7,498 nucleotides of DNA from Burkholderiales bacterium (GCA_011391855.1 JAABPT010000055.1:1-7498); one strand, 5' to 3'. Shown: positions 1-6,692, numbered from the stretch's first letter. Translations and numbers: made by a program. The notes: generated by a model from the sequence alone, not told the origin.

Positions 1-44
1 CGTCGAAGAGTCGCCCATTGGCCCAGCCGTGATGGCGGCTTCGT

Positions 45-1400
45 TCAGACCTCGGAGGCCGCCTTGCCGGCGGCCAGGAGGACCGGGTCCCACACGGGCG
101 AGAACGGCGGTGCGTAGGAGAGGTCCATGCCTGCCACCTCCGCCGCGGTCATGCCGTTCCACAGCGCCGTGGCCAGCACGTCGATGCGTTTGCCCGCACC
201 CGCCCCACCCACGATCTGCGCGCCCAGCAAGCGACCCGTGGCGCGCTCGACGACCATCTTGATCTTCATCGGCTCCGCGCCAGGGTAGTAGTGCGCGCGG
301 CTCGATGCCTCGGTGGTGACGCCGATTGCGGCCAGACCCGCGGCCTCCGCTTCTCGTTCGGTGAGTCCGGTGCGGGCGATCTCCAAGTCCTGGAATCGGG
401 TGATCGCCGTCCCGAGCACGCCGCCGAAGGCAGCGTCACCGCCGGCCATGTTGGTGCCGACGACGCGGCCCTGCTTGTTGGCGTGCGTCCCCAGCGCCAC
501 CACGACGGCTCGCCCCGTCATCCGGTGGTGTGATTCGACGCAGTCCCCGGCGGCCCAGATGTGTGGCTTGTCGGTACGCAGGTGGTCGTCGACCCGGATG
601 CCGCCGGACTCGCCCACGGCGATGCCTGCCGCCCGCGCCAGCTCGGCGTTGGGACGGACCCCGAGCCCGATCACCACGAGGTCGGCCTCCACCGGGCCCG
701 CCGCGGTCTGCACGGCCGTGACACGACCGCTGTCCACGGTGAAGCCGGTGACAGCGGTGCCCAGCCGGAGATCGATGCCCGCAGCCGTCATCGCGCCTGC
801 AACGTCGGCGGCCATGTCGGCGTCGAGCACGGCACCCATCGGTGCATCGAGCCGCTCCACCACGGTCACGTGTAGGCCACGTTCGAGCAGCCCTTCCGCG
901 ACCTCGAGTCCGATGTAGCCGGCGCCCACCACCACGGCGCGCCGCGCACCTGCGACCAGCAGCCGCTCCACCTCGGCCGCGTCGTCGAGCGTGCGCAGTT
1001 GCAGCACCCCCTTCGCGTCTGTCCCTGGCCACTTGGGCACCACGCCCGACGCGCCGGTGCCAATCAGCAGTTCGTCGTAATGCACCGCGGACTCCCGACC
1101 CGAATCGAGGTCGCGCACGGTCACGGTGGAGGCCTCCACGTCGATGGCAGTGACTTCGTGACGGGTCCGCACGTCGATGCCCTTGGCACGGTGCTGCTCC
1201 GGGGTGCGGGCGATCAGGCTGTCGGGCGACTTCACGAACCCGCCGACCAGGTAGGGCAGACCGCAGGCGGCGTAAGAGGTGATGGAGGAGCGCTCGAAGA
1301 CCACGATGTCGAGCTCGGCAACGGTCTTCAACCGGCGTACCTGCGTCGCTGCCGACATGCCCGCTGCGTCGCCACCGATGATCACCAATCGTCGTGTCAT
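45..1400 (-). CDS. FAD-dependent pyridine nucleotide-disulfide oxidoreductase (CoA-disulfide reductase / NADH oxidase type)
   Basis: This 451-residue cytoplasmic flavoenzyme probably passes electrons from NAD(P)H through FAD to a disulfide (such as CoA disulfide), a persulfide or oxygen. The sequence shows an N-terminal FAD Rossmann motif (GGDAAG, residues 9-14) and a single redox cysteine in SYAACGLPY (Cys46). That is the one-cysteine arrangement of CoA-disulfide reductases and NADH oxidases, not the CxxxxC of glutathione or lipoamide reductases. A GTGA motif follows at 114-117, a second nucleotide fold GAGYIGLE at 159-166, the FAD-contacting AAGDC at 283-287, and a dimerisation domain ending in YAPPFSPVWDP (429-439). 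Glu182 at the end of the second NAD(P)-fold strand hints at NADH preference. No rhodanese domain is fused. The start is supported by AGGA (minus strand, 1412-1409) eight bases upstream. The gene is divergent from the esterase gene at 1613. The exact substrate cannot be read from sequence. The protein style recalls actinobacterial homologues, which may mean transfer. Confidence 0.93.
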   Translation of the reverse strand: MTRRLVIIGGDAAGMSAATQVRRLKTVAELDIVVFERSSITSYAACGLPYLVGGFVKSPDSLIARTPEQHRAKGIDVRTRHEVTAIDVEASTVTVRDLDSGRESAVHYDELLIGTGASGVVPKWPGTDAKGVLQLRTLDDAAEVERLLVAGARRAVVVGAGYIGLEVAEGLLERGLHVTVVERLDAPMGAVLDADMAADVAGAMTAAGIDLRLGTAVTGFTVDSGRVTAVQTAAGPVEADLVVIGLGVRPNAELARAAGIAVGESGGIRVDDHLRTDKPHIWAAGDCVESHHRMTGRAVVVALGTHANKQGRVVGTNMAGGDAAFGGVLGTAITRFQDLEIARTGLTEREAEAAGLAAIGVTTEASSRAHYYPGAEPMKIKMVVERATGRLLGAQIVGGAGAGKRIDVLATALWNGMTAAEVAGMDLSYAPPFSPVWDPVLLAAGKAASEV

Positions 1401-1612
1401 TTTTCAGGTCCTGGTTGTTGCGATGGGACTCACCAACTGTCCCACTGCGGTCGCAAGAAACGGAGTGTCTGCGCGCTGGTTCGGCACGTCTGTTCGAATG
1501 CGTACGTTCGGGCTGTGTATCCGCAGCCGCAGAGCGATGACCTGCCGGCGCAAGTGCAGCAGTTGGCCACCACCATTGTCCTGGATACTCTCGGGACCAT
1601 GACCGAGGACCC

Positions 1613-2593
1613 ATGCGCCGCTGGCTGGACATGATCGCCGCCCGTCAGTCGGTTCGGCGGATCGCGGTGGATGCCGGCATGCACGCTGCGGCCAGCCTGG
1701 TCGACTTCTTGCCGCGCATGAAGCAGCGCATGGCCGCCACTCGACTCATCGAAGATCTGGAATACGCCCGCCATGGCGGTCACAGGCTGCGACTGGACAT
1801 CCTGCAGCCGAAAGCGCCAGGGCCGCATCCGGTACTGATGTACCTGCATGGCGGCGCGTTTGCCGTCGGATCCAAGCGGACGCATCGGGCGCTGGCGGCC
1901 GCCTATGCTGCGCAGGGCTACCTCGTGTGCAATGTCGACTATCGGCTGGCCCCGCAGTATGCGTTTCCAGCCGCCATCGAAGACGCCTGCGCCGCCTGGT
2001 TGTGGGTAACAGAGCATGCGGGCAGCTATGGCGGTGACAGACACCGCATCGCGCTGGCAGGCGAGTCGGCCGGTGCGAACCTGGCGCTGTCGGTCGTGCT
2101 GGTGTGCTGCACCCCGCGACCGGAGTCGTTTGCTGCGCCGCTGTTCGAGCACGGTGTGCGACCGGTGGCGGCGCTGCTGTACTGCGGCTTCTTGCAGACC
2201 AGCCGTCCCGCGCGCTACCAGCGCACTGGTGTGTCTGAGCTGGCAGCGCGAATTGCCAAGGACGCCGCACGTTCGTACCTTGGCCCATCTGCCGACGATC
2301 CGGGCCAAGAGCACGCACTGGCCGATCCGCTGTGCATCGTCGAGGCGATGCAGGCGCCGTCGAGATTGCCCCCGCTGTTCATCGCCGCTGGCCTGAATGA
2401 CCCGGTTGCAGCCGATTCCCAGAGACTCGAACGCGAGCTCATGCGACTTGAGTCGCCTTGCAGTGCGCACTACTACGCTGGCGAACCGCATGCCTTTCAC
2501 GTCATGTTCTGGCGCGAGAACGCCATCCGCTGCTGGCGCGACAGTTTTGAGTTCCTGCGTCGGCATCTGCCCGCGAAGGTGACCCACTCTTAA
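1613..2593 (+). CDS. alpha/beta hydrolase, hormone-sensitive-lipase (family IV) esterase
   Basis: This 326-residue protein is a probable carboxylester or lactone hydrolase. The oxyanion-hole motif HGGAF is at residues 79-83, the nucleophile elbow GESAG at 150-154 (Ser152), the acid at Asp263 (LNDPVAAD) and the catalytic His at 293 (EPHAF). The order and spacing are those of the bacterial HSL/family IV esterases (Aes-, MlhB- and LipH-like). The conserved DYRLAP stretch (109-114) is also present. Residues 1-50 are basic and helical and would form the cap. There is no signal peptide, so it should be cytoplasmic. The ATG at 1613 is preceded by GAGGA at 1605-1609, only three bases away, which is a tight spacing. 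The next in-frame ATG (1631) has no ribosome-binding site, so 1613 is kept. The gene is divergent from the reductase and appears to stand alone. The natural ester substrate is unknown. Confidence 0.92.
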   Translation: MRRWLDMIAARQSVRRIAVDAGMHAAASLVDFLPRMKQRMAATRLIEDLEYARHGGHRLRLDILQPKAPGPHPVLMYLHGGAFAVGSKRTHRALAAAYAAQGYLVCNVDYRLAPQYAFPAAIEDACAAWLWVTEHAGSYGGDRHRIALAGESAGANLALSVVLVCCTPRPESFAAPLFEHGVRPVAALLYCGFLQTSRPARYQRTGVSELAARIAKDAARSYLGPSADDPGQEHALADPLCIVEAMQAPSRLPPLFIAAGLNDPVAADSQRLERELMRLESPCSAHYYAGEPHAFHVMFWRENAIRCWRDSFEFLRRHLPAKVTHS

Positions 2594-2635
2594 CGTTCGT
2601 GAGTCGAGGCAGGGCGCTGTAAAGCGGCTCCTCAG

Positions 2636-2657
2636 CTTGGTGGTCTGACACCACAAG
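2636..2657 (+). terminator. weak hairpin after the esterase gene
   Basis: CTTG-g-TGGT pairs with ACCA-CAAG around a five-base loop, giving eight base pairs with one bulged G, 42 bases after the esterase stop. No T-run follows, so an intrinsic terminator is only possible. Confidence 0.3.
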
Positions 2658-2690
2658 TTCAAGGTGCCGCCGACCGTGCAAGGGCCAGCA

Positions 2691-2710
2691 GATGCGAGCG
2701 GATGCGAACG
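2691..2710 (+). repeat. imperfect tandem decamer
   Basis: Two adjacent ten-base units, GATGCGAGCG and GATGCGAACG, differ at one base. They lie about 90 bases upstream of the hemerythrin start. They could be a regulator site or chance, and nothing else in the 205-nt intergenic stretch (2594-2798) is recognisable apart from the hairpin at 2636-2657. Confidence 0.35.
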
Positions 2711-2798
2711 CCGTTGTGCGGCCCTGAAGTGAAATGAGCGCCAGATTCGTGGACTTGCGGCACACTCGTCACGTCTCCACTTCCGGAAGCCGGGCGCC

Positions 2799-3257
2799 AT
2801 GACCAACATCTACGACGACCTGCGCGCCAGCCACGCGAAGCAACGACGTTTGTGCAGCAGCATGGTGCGCACGCTGGCAAAGAATTCCGCCAAACGCCAG
2901 GCGTTGTTTCGCGAACTGCACATTGAGCTCGCTGCGCATGCCGCAGCAGAGGAGCGTTATCTCTACGTGCCGATCCTGATGTACGACGCGGGCCTGAACA
3001 GTGCACGTCACGCGCTGGCCGAGCACCATGACATGGACGAGTTAGTGGAAGACCTTCGGGCGCTGGATGCGGCCGGAGAAGCCTGGGGCACCAAGGCCAG
3101 CGAGCTGGCGCACAAGGTGCGACACCACCTGAAGGAGGAGGAGACGAAATTCTTCCAGGTGTCGGGGAAGCTGCTGAGCCCCGCGCGCAAGGTGCGCCTG
3201 GCGGAGCAGTATCGGAAGGATTACGAGAGGATGCTGGTGGCCTTCGCGAAGCGCTGA
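2799..3257 (+). CDS. hemerythrin-like (HHE domain) protein
   Basis: This 152-residue soluble protein is predicted to fold as a four-helix bundle holding a di-iron centre. Such domains bind oxygen or nitric oxide, or buffer iron. The ligand pattern is visible: His12 in helix 1, H-x3-E at His47/Glu51, the His76-His77 pair, and H-x3-E at His110/Glu114 within HHLKEEE. The protein is highly charged, has no signal peptide or membrane segment, and matches the usual length of a single-domain HHE protein, so no output domain is attached. The ATG is preceded by GGAAG (2785-2789) nine bases upstream, a good site. The gene lies 205 bases after the esterase gene and probably has its own promoter. It converges on the small membrane-peptide gene at 3531. 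The family assignment is firm, but whether it senses oxygen, handles NO or stores iron cannot be told. Confidence 0.9.
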   Translation: MTNIYDDLRASHAKQRRLCSSMVRTLAKNSAKRQALFRELHIELAAHAAAEERYLYVPILMYDAGLNSARHALAEHHDMDELVEDLRALDAAGEAWGTKASELAHKVRHHLKEEETKFFQVSGKLLSPARKVRLAEQYRKDYERMLVAFAKR

Positions 3258-3410
3258 CATCGGGATCTGCCAGCCACCGGCTCGGCGACCTTCCGCCGTG
3301 AACCGCACGCGCTGCCGCGGCACCCTTGCGCGCAGCAGCAAAAGGCACCGTCCAGTGCCTGTGCAATCCCCGGGGCGCTGAACGCGCAGCGCTCCCGCAC
3401 CGAGTCCGGT

Positions 3411-3441
3411 ATCGAGGCCGCACCGGTTCGAAGGCCTCGAT
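3411..3441. terminator. 9-bp stem between convergent genes, probable bidirectional terminator
   Basis: ATCGAGGCC (3411-3419) pairs perfectly with GGCCTCGAT (3433-3441) around a 13-base loop. It sits 15 bases past the stop of the small membrane-peptide gene (minus) and about 150 bases past the hemerythrin stop (plus). A short CTTT follows on the plus strand, and there is no T-run on the minus strand. Confidence 0.5.
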
Positions 3442-3456
3442 CTTTACCGTGCGCGC

Positions 3457-3531
3457 TCAGCGCAAGCCGAAGTAACTCAGCACGAACAAGATGATGACGA
3501 TGGCGCCGACGAGCCAGATGATTCTGTTCAT
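3457..3531 (-). CDS. 24-residue single-pass membrane peptide
   Basis: The peptide starts MNRIIWLVGAIV, continues as one uninterrupted hydrophobic helix and ends LSYFGLR. One basic residue at each end makes it a typical tiny inner-membrane protein. I recall similar unnamed 24-30 residue proteins in Xanthomonadales and Burkholderiales, but no function is known to me. AAAGGA (minus strand, 3546-3541) lies nine bases before this ATG. An in-frame ATG three codons earlier (3540) directly abuts that site with no spacer, so the shorter start is preferred. The frame is open for 111 codons, but the upstream part does not resemble a protein and lacks a better ribosome-binding site. The gene stands alone, between the hemerythrin and lipoprotein genes, with a terminator-like stem 15 bases past its stop. 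Confidence 0.7.
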   Translation of the reverse strand: MNRIIWLVGAIVIILFVLSYFGLR

Positions 3532-3540
3532 GACTTCCAT

Positions 3541-3546
3541 TCCTTT
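3541..3546 (-). promoter_or_regulatory. ribosome-binding site that sets the 24-residue start
   Basis: AAAGGA on the minus strand has a nine-base spacer to the ATG at 3531-3529 and a zero-base spacer to the upstream ATG at 3540-3538. This favours the shorter reading. The rest of the 279-nt stretch 3532-3810 holds only the stem at 3776-3804, with no other gene or clear promoter. Confidence 0.6.
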
Positions 3547-3775
3547 CGCTGCATGGGTGATACCGAAACGGGTCTGCTGAGTGCATTGAAGCGCCCAAAG
3601 CCGCACCGATTCTGAACCGGCCTCGCCGCAGCATCTGTGCGCTGGCGAACATCGCAGTGGCTCGCCGTATCCAGCCCAACAGATGGCAAGAAGATGGACT
3701 GCGCATCGCAAACACCCCATCGAAGCAGGCTCAGGCGACGCGGTTGCGCCAGCCAGGCCTTCCAGATCGAGAGTT

Positions 3776-3804
3776 CGGACCGGGTGCAGCAATCTCCCGG
3801 TCCG
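3776..3804 (-). terminator. 9-bp stem just after the lipoprotein gene
   Basis: CGGACCGGG (3776-3784) pairs perfectly with CCCGGTCCG (3796-3804) around an 11-base loop. Read on the minus strand, it begins six bases after the lipoprotein stop codon. There is no clear T-run, so it may need Rho or may act mainly as an mRNA 3'-end stabiliser. Confidence 0.55.
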
Positions 3805-3810
3805 GGGCTA

Positions 3811-4356
3811 TCACGGCGACGCGGCTTCCATGCGCAGCTTCACCGCCGCTGCCGTCGTGGCGGTCGGGCTGCCGAGCCGCGCTGCAGGCACGCCGCGCGA
3901 AATCAGGTGTTTGCGCACCTGGGCCGCCCGCTGCAGGGCCAGGGGGGATGTCGCCGCAGCATCCGCCGGCGCCGCGACCAGCGGCAGGTGAGCCCAGCCG
4001 TTGCGGCGCAAGCTTTCTGCCACCTTGTCGAGCACGGCGGCGAGCGGCGCCTTGACGGCGCTGCGGCCCGCGTCGAAGCAGAATTCGCGCGGCACGTCGA
4101 CGCTCACCGCACCGTCGTTGCGCTGGCCGATGAAAACTGGCGTGCCCTCGAACCACGACTGCAGCCACTGGCGTTCGACGGCCAGTGTCGAGGCACGGCG
4201 GTCCGCGGACGCCGGCGGTGCCGCAGGCTCGACCGGCGCAGTGGGTTGGGAGGGTGGCGCGGTGGCGCAGCCGTAAAGCGCCAGCGCCACGACCACCATC
4301 GACCCCCGCCTGGATGCCGACGCGGGACCTGATGAACGTGCAAGATCGATGGACAT
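3811..4356 (-). CDS. OmpA-like outer-membrane lipoprotein
   Basis: This 181-residue protein has a lipoprotein signal: a basic stretch SRRGS (15-19), a hydrophobic core MVVVALAL, and a lipobox LYGC with the lipidated Cys at 30. A Pro/Ala-rich linker (31-50) follows. Residues ~78-176 resemble the OmpA C-terminal peptidoglycan-binding fold: FCFDAGRSAVK, where OmpA proteins have F-x-F-D, then LALQRAAQVRKHLISRGVPAARL, the LSxxRAxxVxxxLxxxGV element (the conserved Arg is at 143). The usual GHTD motif is missing and replaced by LVAAPADA, and the loop between the expected Asp and Arg is about four residues short, so binding to diaminopimelate may be altered. A likely location is the inner face of the outer membrane. 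The ATG at 4356 has only a distant GGAG and is uncertain. An in-frame ATG at codon 20 would lose the basic n-region. The gene is divergent from the chain-length determinant gene, with 214 bases between them, which suggests a shared envelope role. Confidence 0.75.
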   Translation of the reverse strand: MSIDLARSSGPASASRRGSMVVVALALYGCATAPPSQPTAPVEPAAPPASADRRASTLAVERQWLQSWFEGTPVFIGQRNDGAVSVDVPREFCFDAGRSAVKAPLAAVLDKVAESLRRNGWAHLPLVAAPADAAATSPLALQRAAQVRKHLISRGVPAARLGSPTATTAAAVKLRMEAASP

Positions 4357-4415
4357 GCCCGCATGCTACGCACTCCGGGTCGATGTCGGTGTCGACGCCC
4401 CCTGAGATCGGTGGG

Positions 4416-4445
4416 TTGGCCCGCGGACAAGCGTGGCACGATAAG
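4416..4445 (+). promoter_or_regulatory. possible sigma-70 promoter for the chain-length determinant gene
   Basis: TTGGCC (4416-4421) and GATAAG (4440-4445) each match four of six consensus bases and are 18 bases apart. Transcription would start near 4452, leaving a leader of about 120 bases. This is the best candidate in the divergent intergenic region 4357-4570, but it is weak. Confidence 0.28.
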
Positions 4446-4558
4446 CTCTGCACCACTGCAGTCGCGGGCGCATCCCTGGTTCGGCAGGGGTCTGCGGTGA
4501 CGAAGCGCGGGCCAGCGCGGCCGCATGCGGGGCGGGGTTCCATGGTCTTGAAGTGCCC

Positions 4559-4565
4559 GGAGAGG
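4559..4565 (+). promoter_or_regulatory. strong ribosome-binding site fixing the start at 4571
   Basis: GGAGAGG lies five bases before the ATG at 4571. The longer open frame begins at a GTG (4553) with no comparable site upstream, and that start would place the ribosome-binding site inside the coding region. The ATG is therefore chosen. Confidence 0.8.
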
Positions 4566-4570
4566 TCGCC

Positions 4571-6625
4571 ATGCGTATCTTGAATCCAGGGTTGAATCCA
4601 GGGCCGGCAGTGACATCGAGTGACGATTTTTCTTCCGCCGCTGCCCGCGCCACGCGCGGCAACCGGCGCCGGCTGCAGGTCTTCGCGAGCGTCTTCCTCC
4701 TGTGCCTGACGGTCGGCATGGCCTGGAACCTGCTGCGTCCGGCCGAGTACCGGGCCATAGCCCGCATCCAGCTCACCCTGCCGGCGCTGAACGCTGCGCC
4801 AGCGCCGGCGTCGGCACCACTGCCGGCATCGGACATCGGTGCCGATTTCGTGGCGCAGGTGCAGCGACTGGGCAGTCGGCCCTTGCTTGAGCTCGTACAG
4901 CAACGTCTGCTGGCTGCAGGTCATCGGATCGATGCGCCCGGTGGCGACGCCGTGTCGCAGCTGCAATTAATGATCGGCGTGCACCCGGTGCCGGGCTCGG
5001 CGGTGATCGAGCTCTCGGCCACCGGCGCACCGCCATTGCTGCTGGCCGCGGCACTGAACGAGCTGGTCGACCTGTACCGCGAGCAACTGCTGGCGTCGCA
5101 CAGCACCGGCGATGACCAGCGGCTGGCACAGACGCGCGACGAACTGGCACGGCTGGCGCAGGCGGCCAGCGAACGCCAGACGCAGCTCGAGCGCTTCCGC
5201 GGCGGCGCCGGCCTGCTGTCGACCGAACGCGATGAGAACGAGTCGGTGGCGCGCACGCGCGGCCTGACCACCGCTTTGAACGCGGCAATCGAGAAGCAGG
5301 CCACGGCCGAGGCCCGGTTGCGCGCCCTCCAGGACGCGGTCACCGCCGGCCAGGGCGCCACGGCGGCAAGGGACGACCCCACCTTGGCCAGCCTGGAGCA
5401 ACGCGCGTCGCAGCTGCGCGAGGATTTGCGCGAACTTAGCCGGTCATACACGGAAGAGTTCATGACCATGGATCCCCGCTCGCGCGCCCTGCGCACGCGG
5501 CTGTCCGAGCTGGATGCGCAGATCGTCGAGCGGCGGGCCGTGAGCCAGGAACAGGCCCTGGCCAAGGCGCAGGAAGACGTGGCCACCGCACGGGCCAACG
5601 TCGTGCAATTGCAGACCCAGATCGCCTCCGGTCGCCAGGGGCTGCGCAACTTCTCGGTCCGCTTTGCGCAGGCCAAGGCGATGGAGGACGACCTGGCGTC
5701 GATCGAGCGCGCGCGGCGCGAAACGCTTGAACGCCTGGCGCGACTGGAGGCCAGTCAAGAAGGCCGCCGTCCGGCCGTCGACGTGTTGCAGCCGGGAACG
5801 GCTCCCGACCGGCCGTGGCGCCCCAATTACTGGCGTGACGGCGGACTCGTGCTGGCGGTTTCGCTCGCACTCGGCTTGCTGGCGATGGGCCTGGTTGAAT
5901 TATTCAACCGGCCGCCGGCGATTGCAGCCGCGGCGCCGGTGACGCTGGTGCTGCCACCGTCCTGGCCGGCTGTGGCGCCGGATGGCGCATCCTTGCGCCT
6001 GGCGCCGCAGGTCGCGCAGCCACTGACGGCGATATCGCCGCCGGATGCCGTGGCCCCGCCGAAGCTGTCGGGTCCGCCTCTACGAGAACTCACGCAGCCG
6101 GAGGCGGCGGCCCTGCTCACCGCCGCTCACGGGCCGGCGAGGCTGGCGTGCGCGGCCTGGCTGCTCGGCCTGACGACGCCGGAGCTGATGGCGCTGCGGC
6201 TGCGCGACATCGATCGCAAGGCGCTCACGCTGCACGTCGACGGCGCCTGGGCGCGCGACGTTGCGGTACCGCCATGGTTCGTCGGCGAACTGCCACCGGC
6301 CGATGCGCCGGCCGATGCACCGATGGTGCACGACGCCGACGGGCAGGCGCTGGGCGAGTCCGACCTGCAGATGCTGCTCCTGTGCGCGGCCGTCGACGCC
6401 GGTCTGCCCGACAGCGGCGCCCTGACACCGGAACGGCTCCGCCACACCGCGATGGCCTGGCTCGTGCGAGAGGGGATGCGGTTTGCCGACCTGCCGCAGC
6501 GTTTCGGCCGCGTCGATGCGCGGGGGCTTGCTGATCTTGCAGCGCTCGTTGCCGATCGTCCGCGCCGGCATGCCAATGAAATCGACCCCCTGATGCCTGT
6601 GCTGCGCGTACCGCCGGCTTCCTGA
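4571..6625 (+). CDS. Wzz/GumC-type polysaccharide chain-length determinant fused to a degenerate tyrosine-recombinase-like domain
   Basis: This 684-residue inner-membrane protein has a short cytoplasmic start, transmembrane helix 1 at about 36-55, and a Wzz-like periplasmic region containing FVAQVQRLGSRPLLELVQQ (93-111). A long charged coiled coil (~180-395) includes the family-like DPRSRALRTRLSELDAQI. A proline-rich approach, PDRPWRPNYW, leads into transmembrane helix 2 (424-445), the hallmark of polysaccharide co-polymerases. In GumC/Wzc relatives a tyrosine autokinase may follow, but no Walker motif is seen here. Instead a Pro/Ala linker (447-505) leads to residues ~507-664, which read like a phage-integrase catalytic domain: LTTPELMALRLRDID (box I region), then RDVAVP, then LTPERLRHTAMAWLVREGM (box II region), then LPQRFGR. 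Catalytic positions look lost (see findings). The Wzz half would set glycan length or export. The fused domain may bind a partner or DNA. No other polysaccharide genes lie nearby. The membrane half is firm, the fold of the C-terminal half is probable. Confidence 0.82.
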   Translation: MRILNPGLNPGPAVTSSDDFSSAAARATRGNRRRLQVFASVFLLCLTVGMAWNLLRPAEYRAIARIQLTLPALNAAPAPASAPLPASDIGADFVAQVQRLGSRPLLELVQQRLLAAGHRIDAPGGDAVSQLQLMIGVHPVPGSAVIELSATGAPPLLLAAALNELVDLYREQLLASHSTGDDQRLAQTRDELARLAQAASERQTQLERFRGGAGLLSTERDENESVARTRGLTTALNAAIEKQATAEARLRALQDAVTAGQGATAARDDPTLASLEQRASQLREDLRELSRSYTEEFMTMDPRSRALRTRLSELDAQIVERRAVSQEQALAKAQEDVATARANVVQLQTQIASGRQGLRNFSVRFAQAKAMEDDLASIERARRETLERLARLEASQEGRRPAVDVLQPGTAPDRPWRPNYWRDGGLVLAVSLALGLLAMGLVELFNRPPAIAAAAPVTLVLPPSWPAVAPDGASLRLAPQVAQPLTAISPPDAVAPPKLSGPPLRELTQPEAAALLTAAHGPARLACAAWLLGLTTPELMALRLRDIDRKALTLHVDGAWARDVAVPPWFVGELPPADAPADAPMVHDADGQALGESDLQMLLLCAAVDAGLPDSGALTPERLRHTAMAWLVREGMRFADLPQRFGRVDARGLADLAALVADRPRRHANEIDPLMPVLRVPPAS
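4580..4603 (+). repeat. perfect in-frame 12-bp tandem duplication
   Basis: TTGAATCCAGGG occurs twice without a gap (4580-4591 and 4592-4603) and encodes LNPGLNPG at residues 4-11 of the chain-length determinant. It starts nine bases after the first base of the ATG. Copy-number change would lengthen or shorten the protein by four residues without a frameshift. Confidence 0.9.
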
Positions 6626-6675
6626 ACGGCCACGCCGTCCGACAGCGCGGCCGGCCAGGGCGGCGGCAGCGATCA

Positions 6676-6692
6676 CGGCGGCCCACCCGCCG
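6676..6692 (+). terminator. possible GC hairpin after the chain-length determinant gene
   Basis: CGGCGG pairs with CCGCCG around CCCAC, 50 bases past the stop. There is no T-run, and such stems are common by chance in this GC-rich sequence. The rest of 6626-6779 shows no gene. Confidence 0.22.

Noticed and set aside
1425..1443. GGGAC-N9-GTCCC dyad between the divergent reductase and esterase genes
   Set aside because: Five-base arms with a nine-base spacer are expected by chance in this composition, and no promoter element could be tied to it.
1494..1515. CGTACG palindrome flanked by CGAA and TTCG in the same intergenic region
   Set aside because: The outer arms are not symmetric about the palindrome centre, so it is not a convincing operator.
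436..1632. Long 398-residue open frame antisense-overlapping the reductase in another frame
   Set aside because: An arginine-rich shadow translation typical of GC-rich coding DNA; the reductase frame has complete FAD, NAD and redox-cysteine motifs.
3424..3441. GGTTCGAA, resembling a tRNA T-loop or tRNA-derived attachment site
   Set aside because: The flanking bases do not form the T-stem, and no anticodon or acceptor arm is present. The bases are the loop of the 9-bp terminator-like stem.
3532..3792. Longer reading of the small membrane-peptide frame, giving 111 residues
   Set aside because: The extra N-terminal part is low-complexity Cys/Arg-rich translation without a ribosome-binding site. 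The AAAGGA site points to the 24-residue start.
4434..4453. TGGCACG followed by CTCTGCA, resembling a sigma-54 promoter upstream of the chain-length determinant
   Set aside because: The -24 element TGGCACG is good, but the GC of the -12 element is three bases too far away, and sigma-54 does not tolerate that spacing.
3731..4966. 411-residue minus-strand open frame crossing the lipoprotein and the start of the chain-length determinant
   Set aside because: It overlaps two genes with clear domain architecture and has no recognisable domain, only Arg/Gly/Pro-rich sequence.
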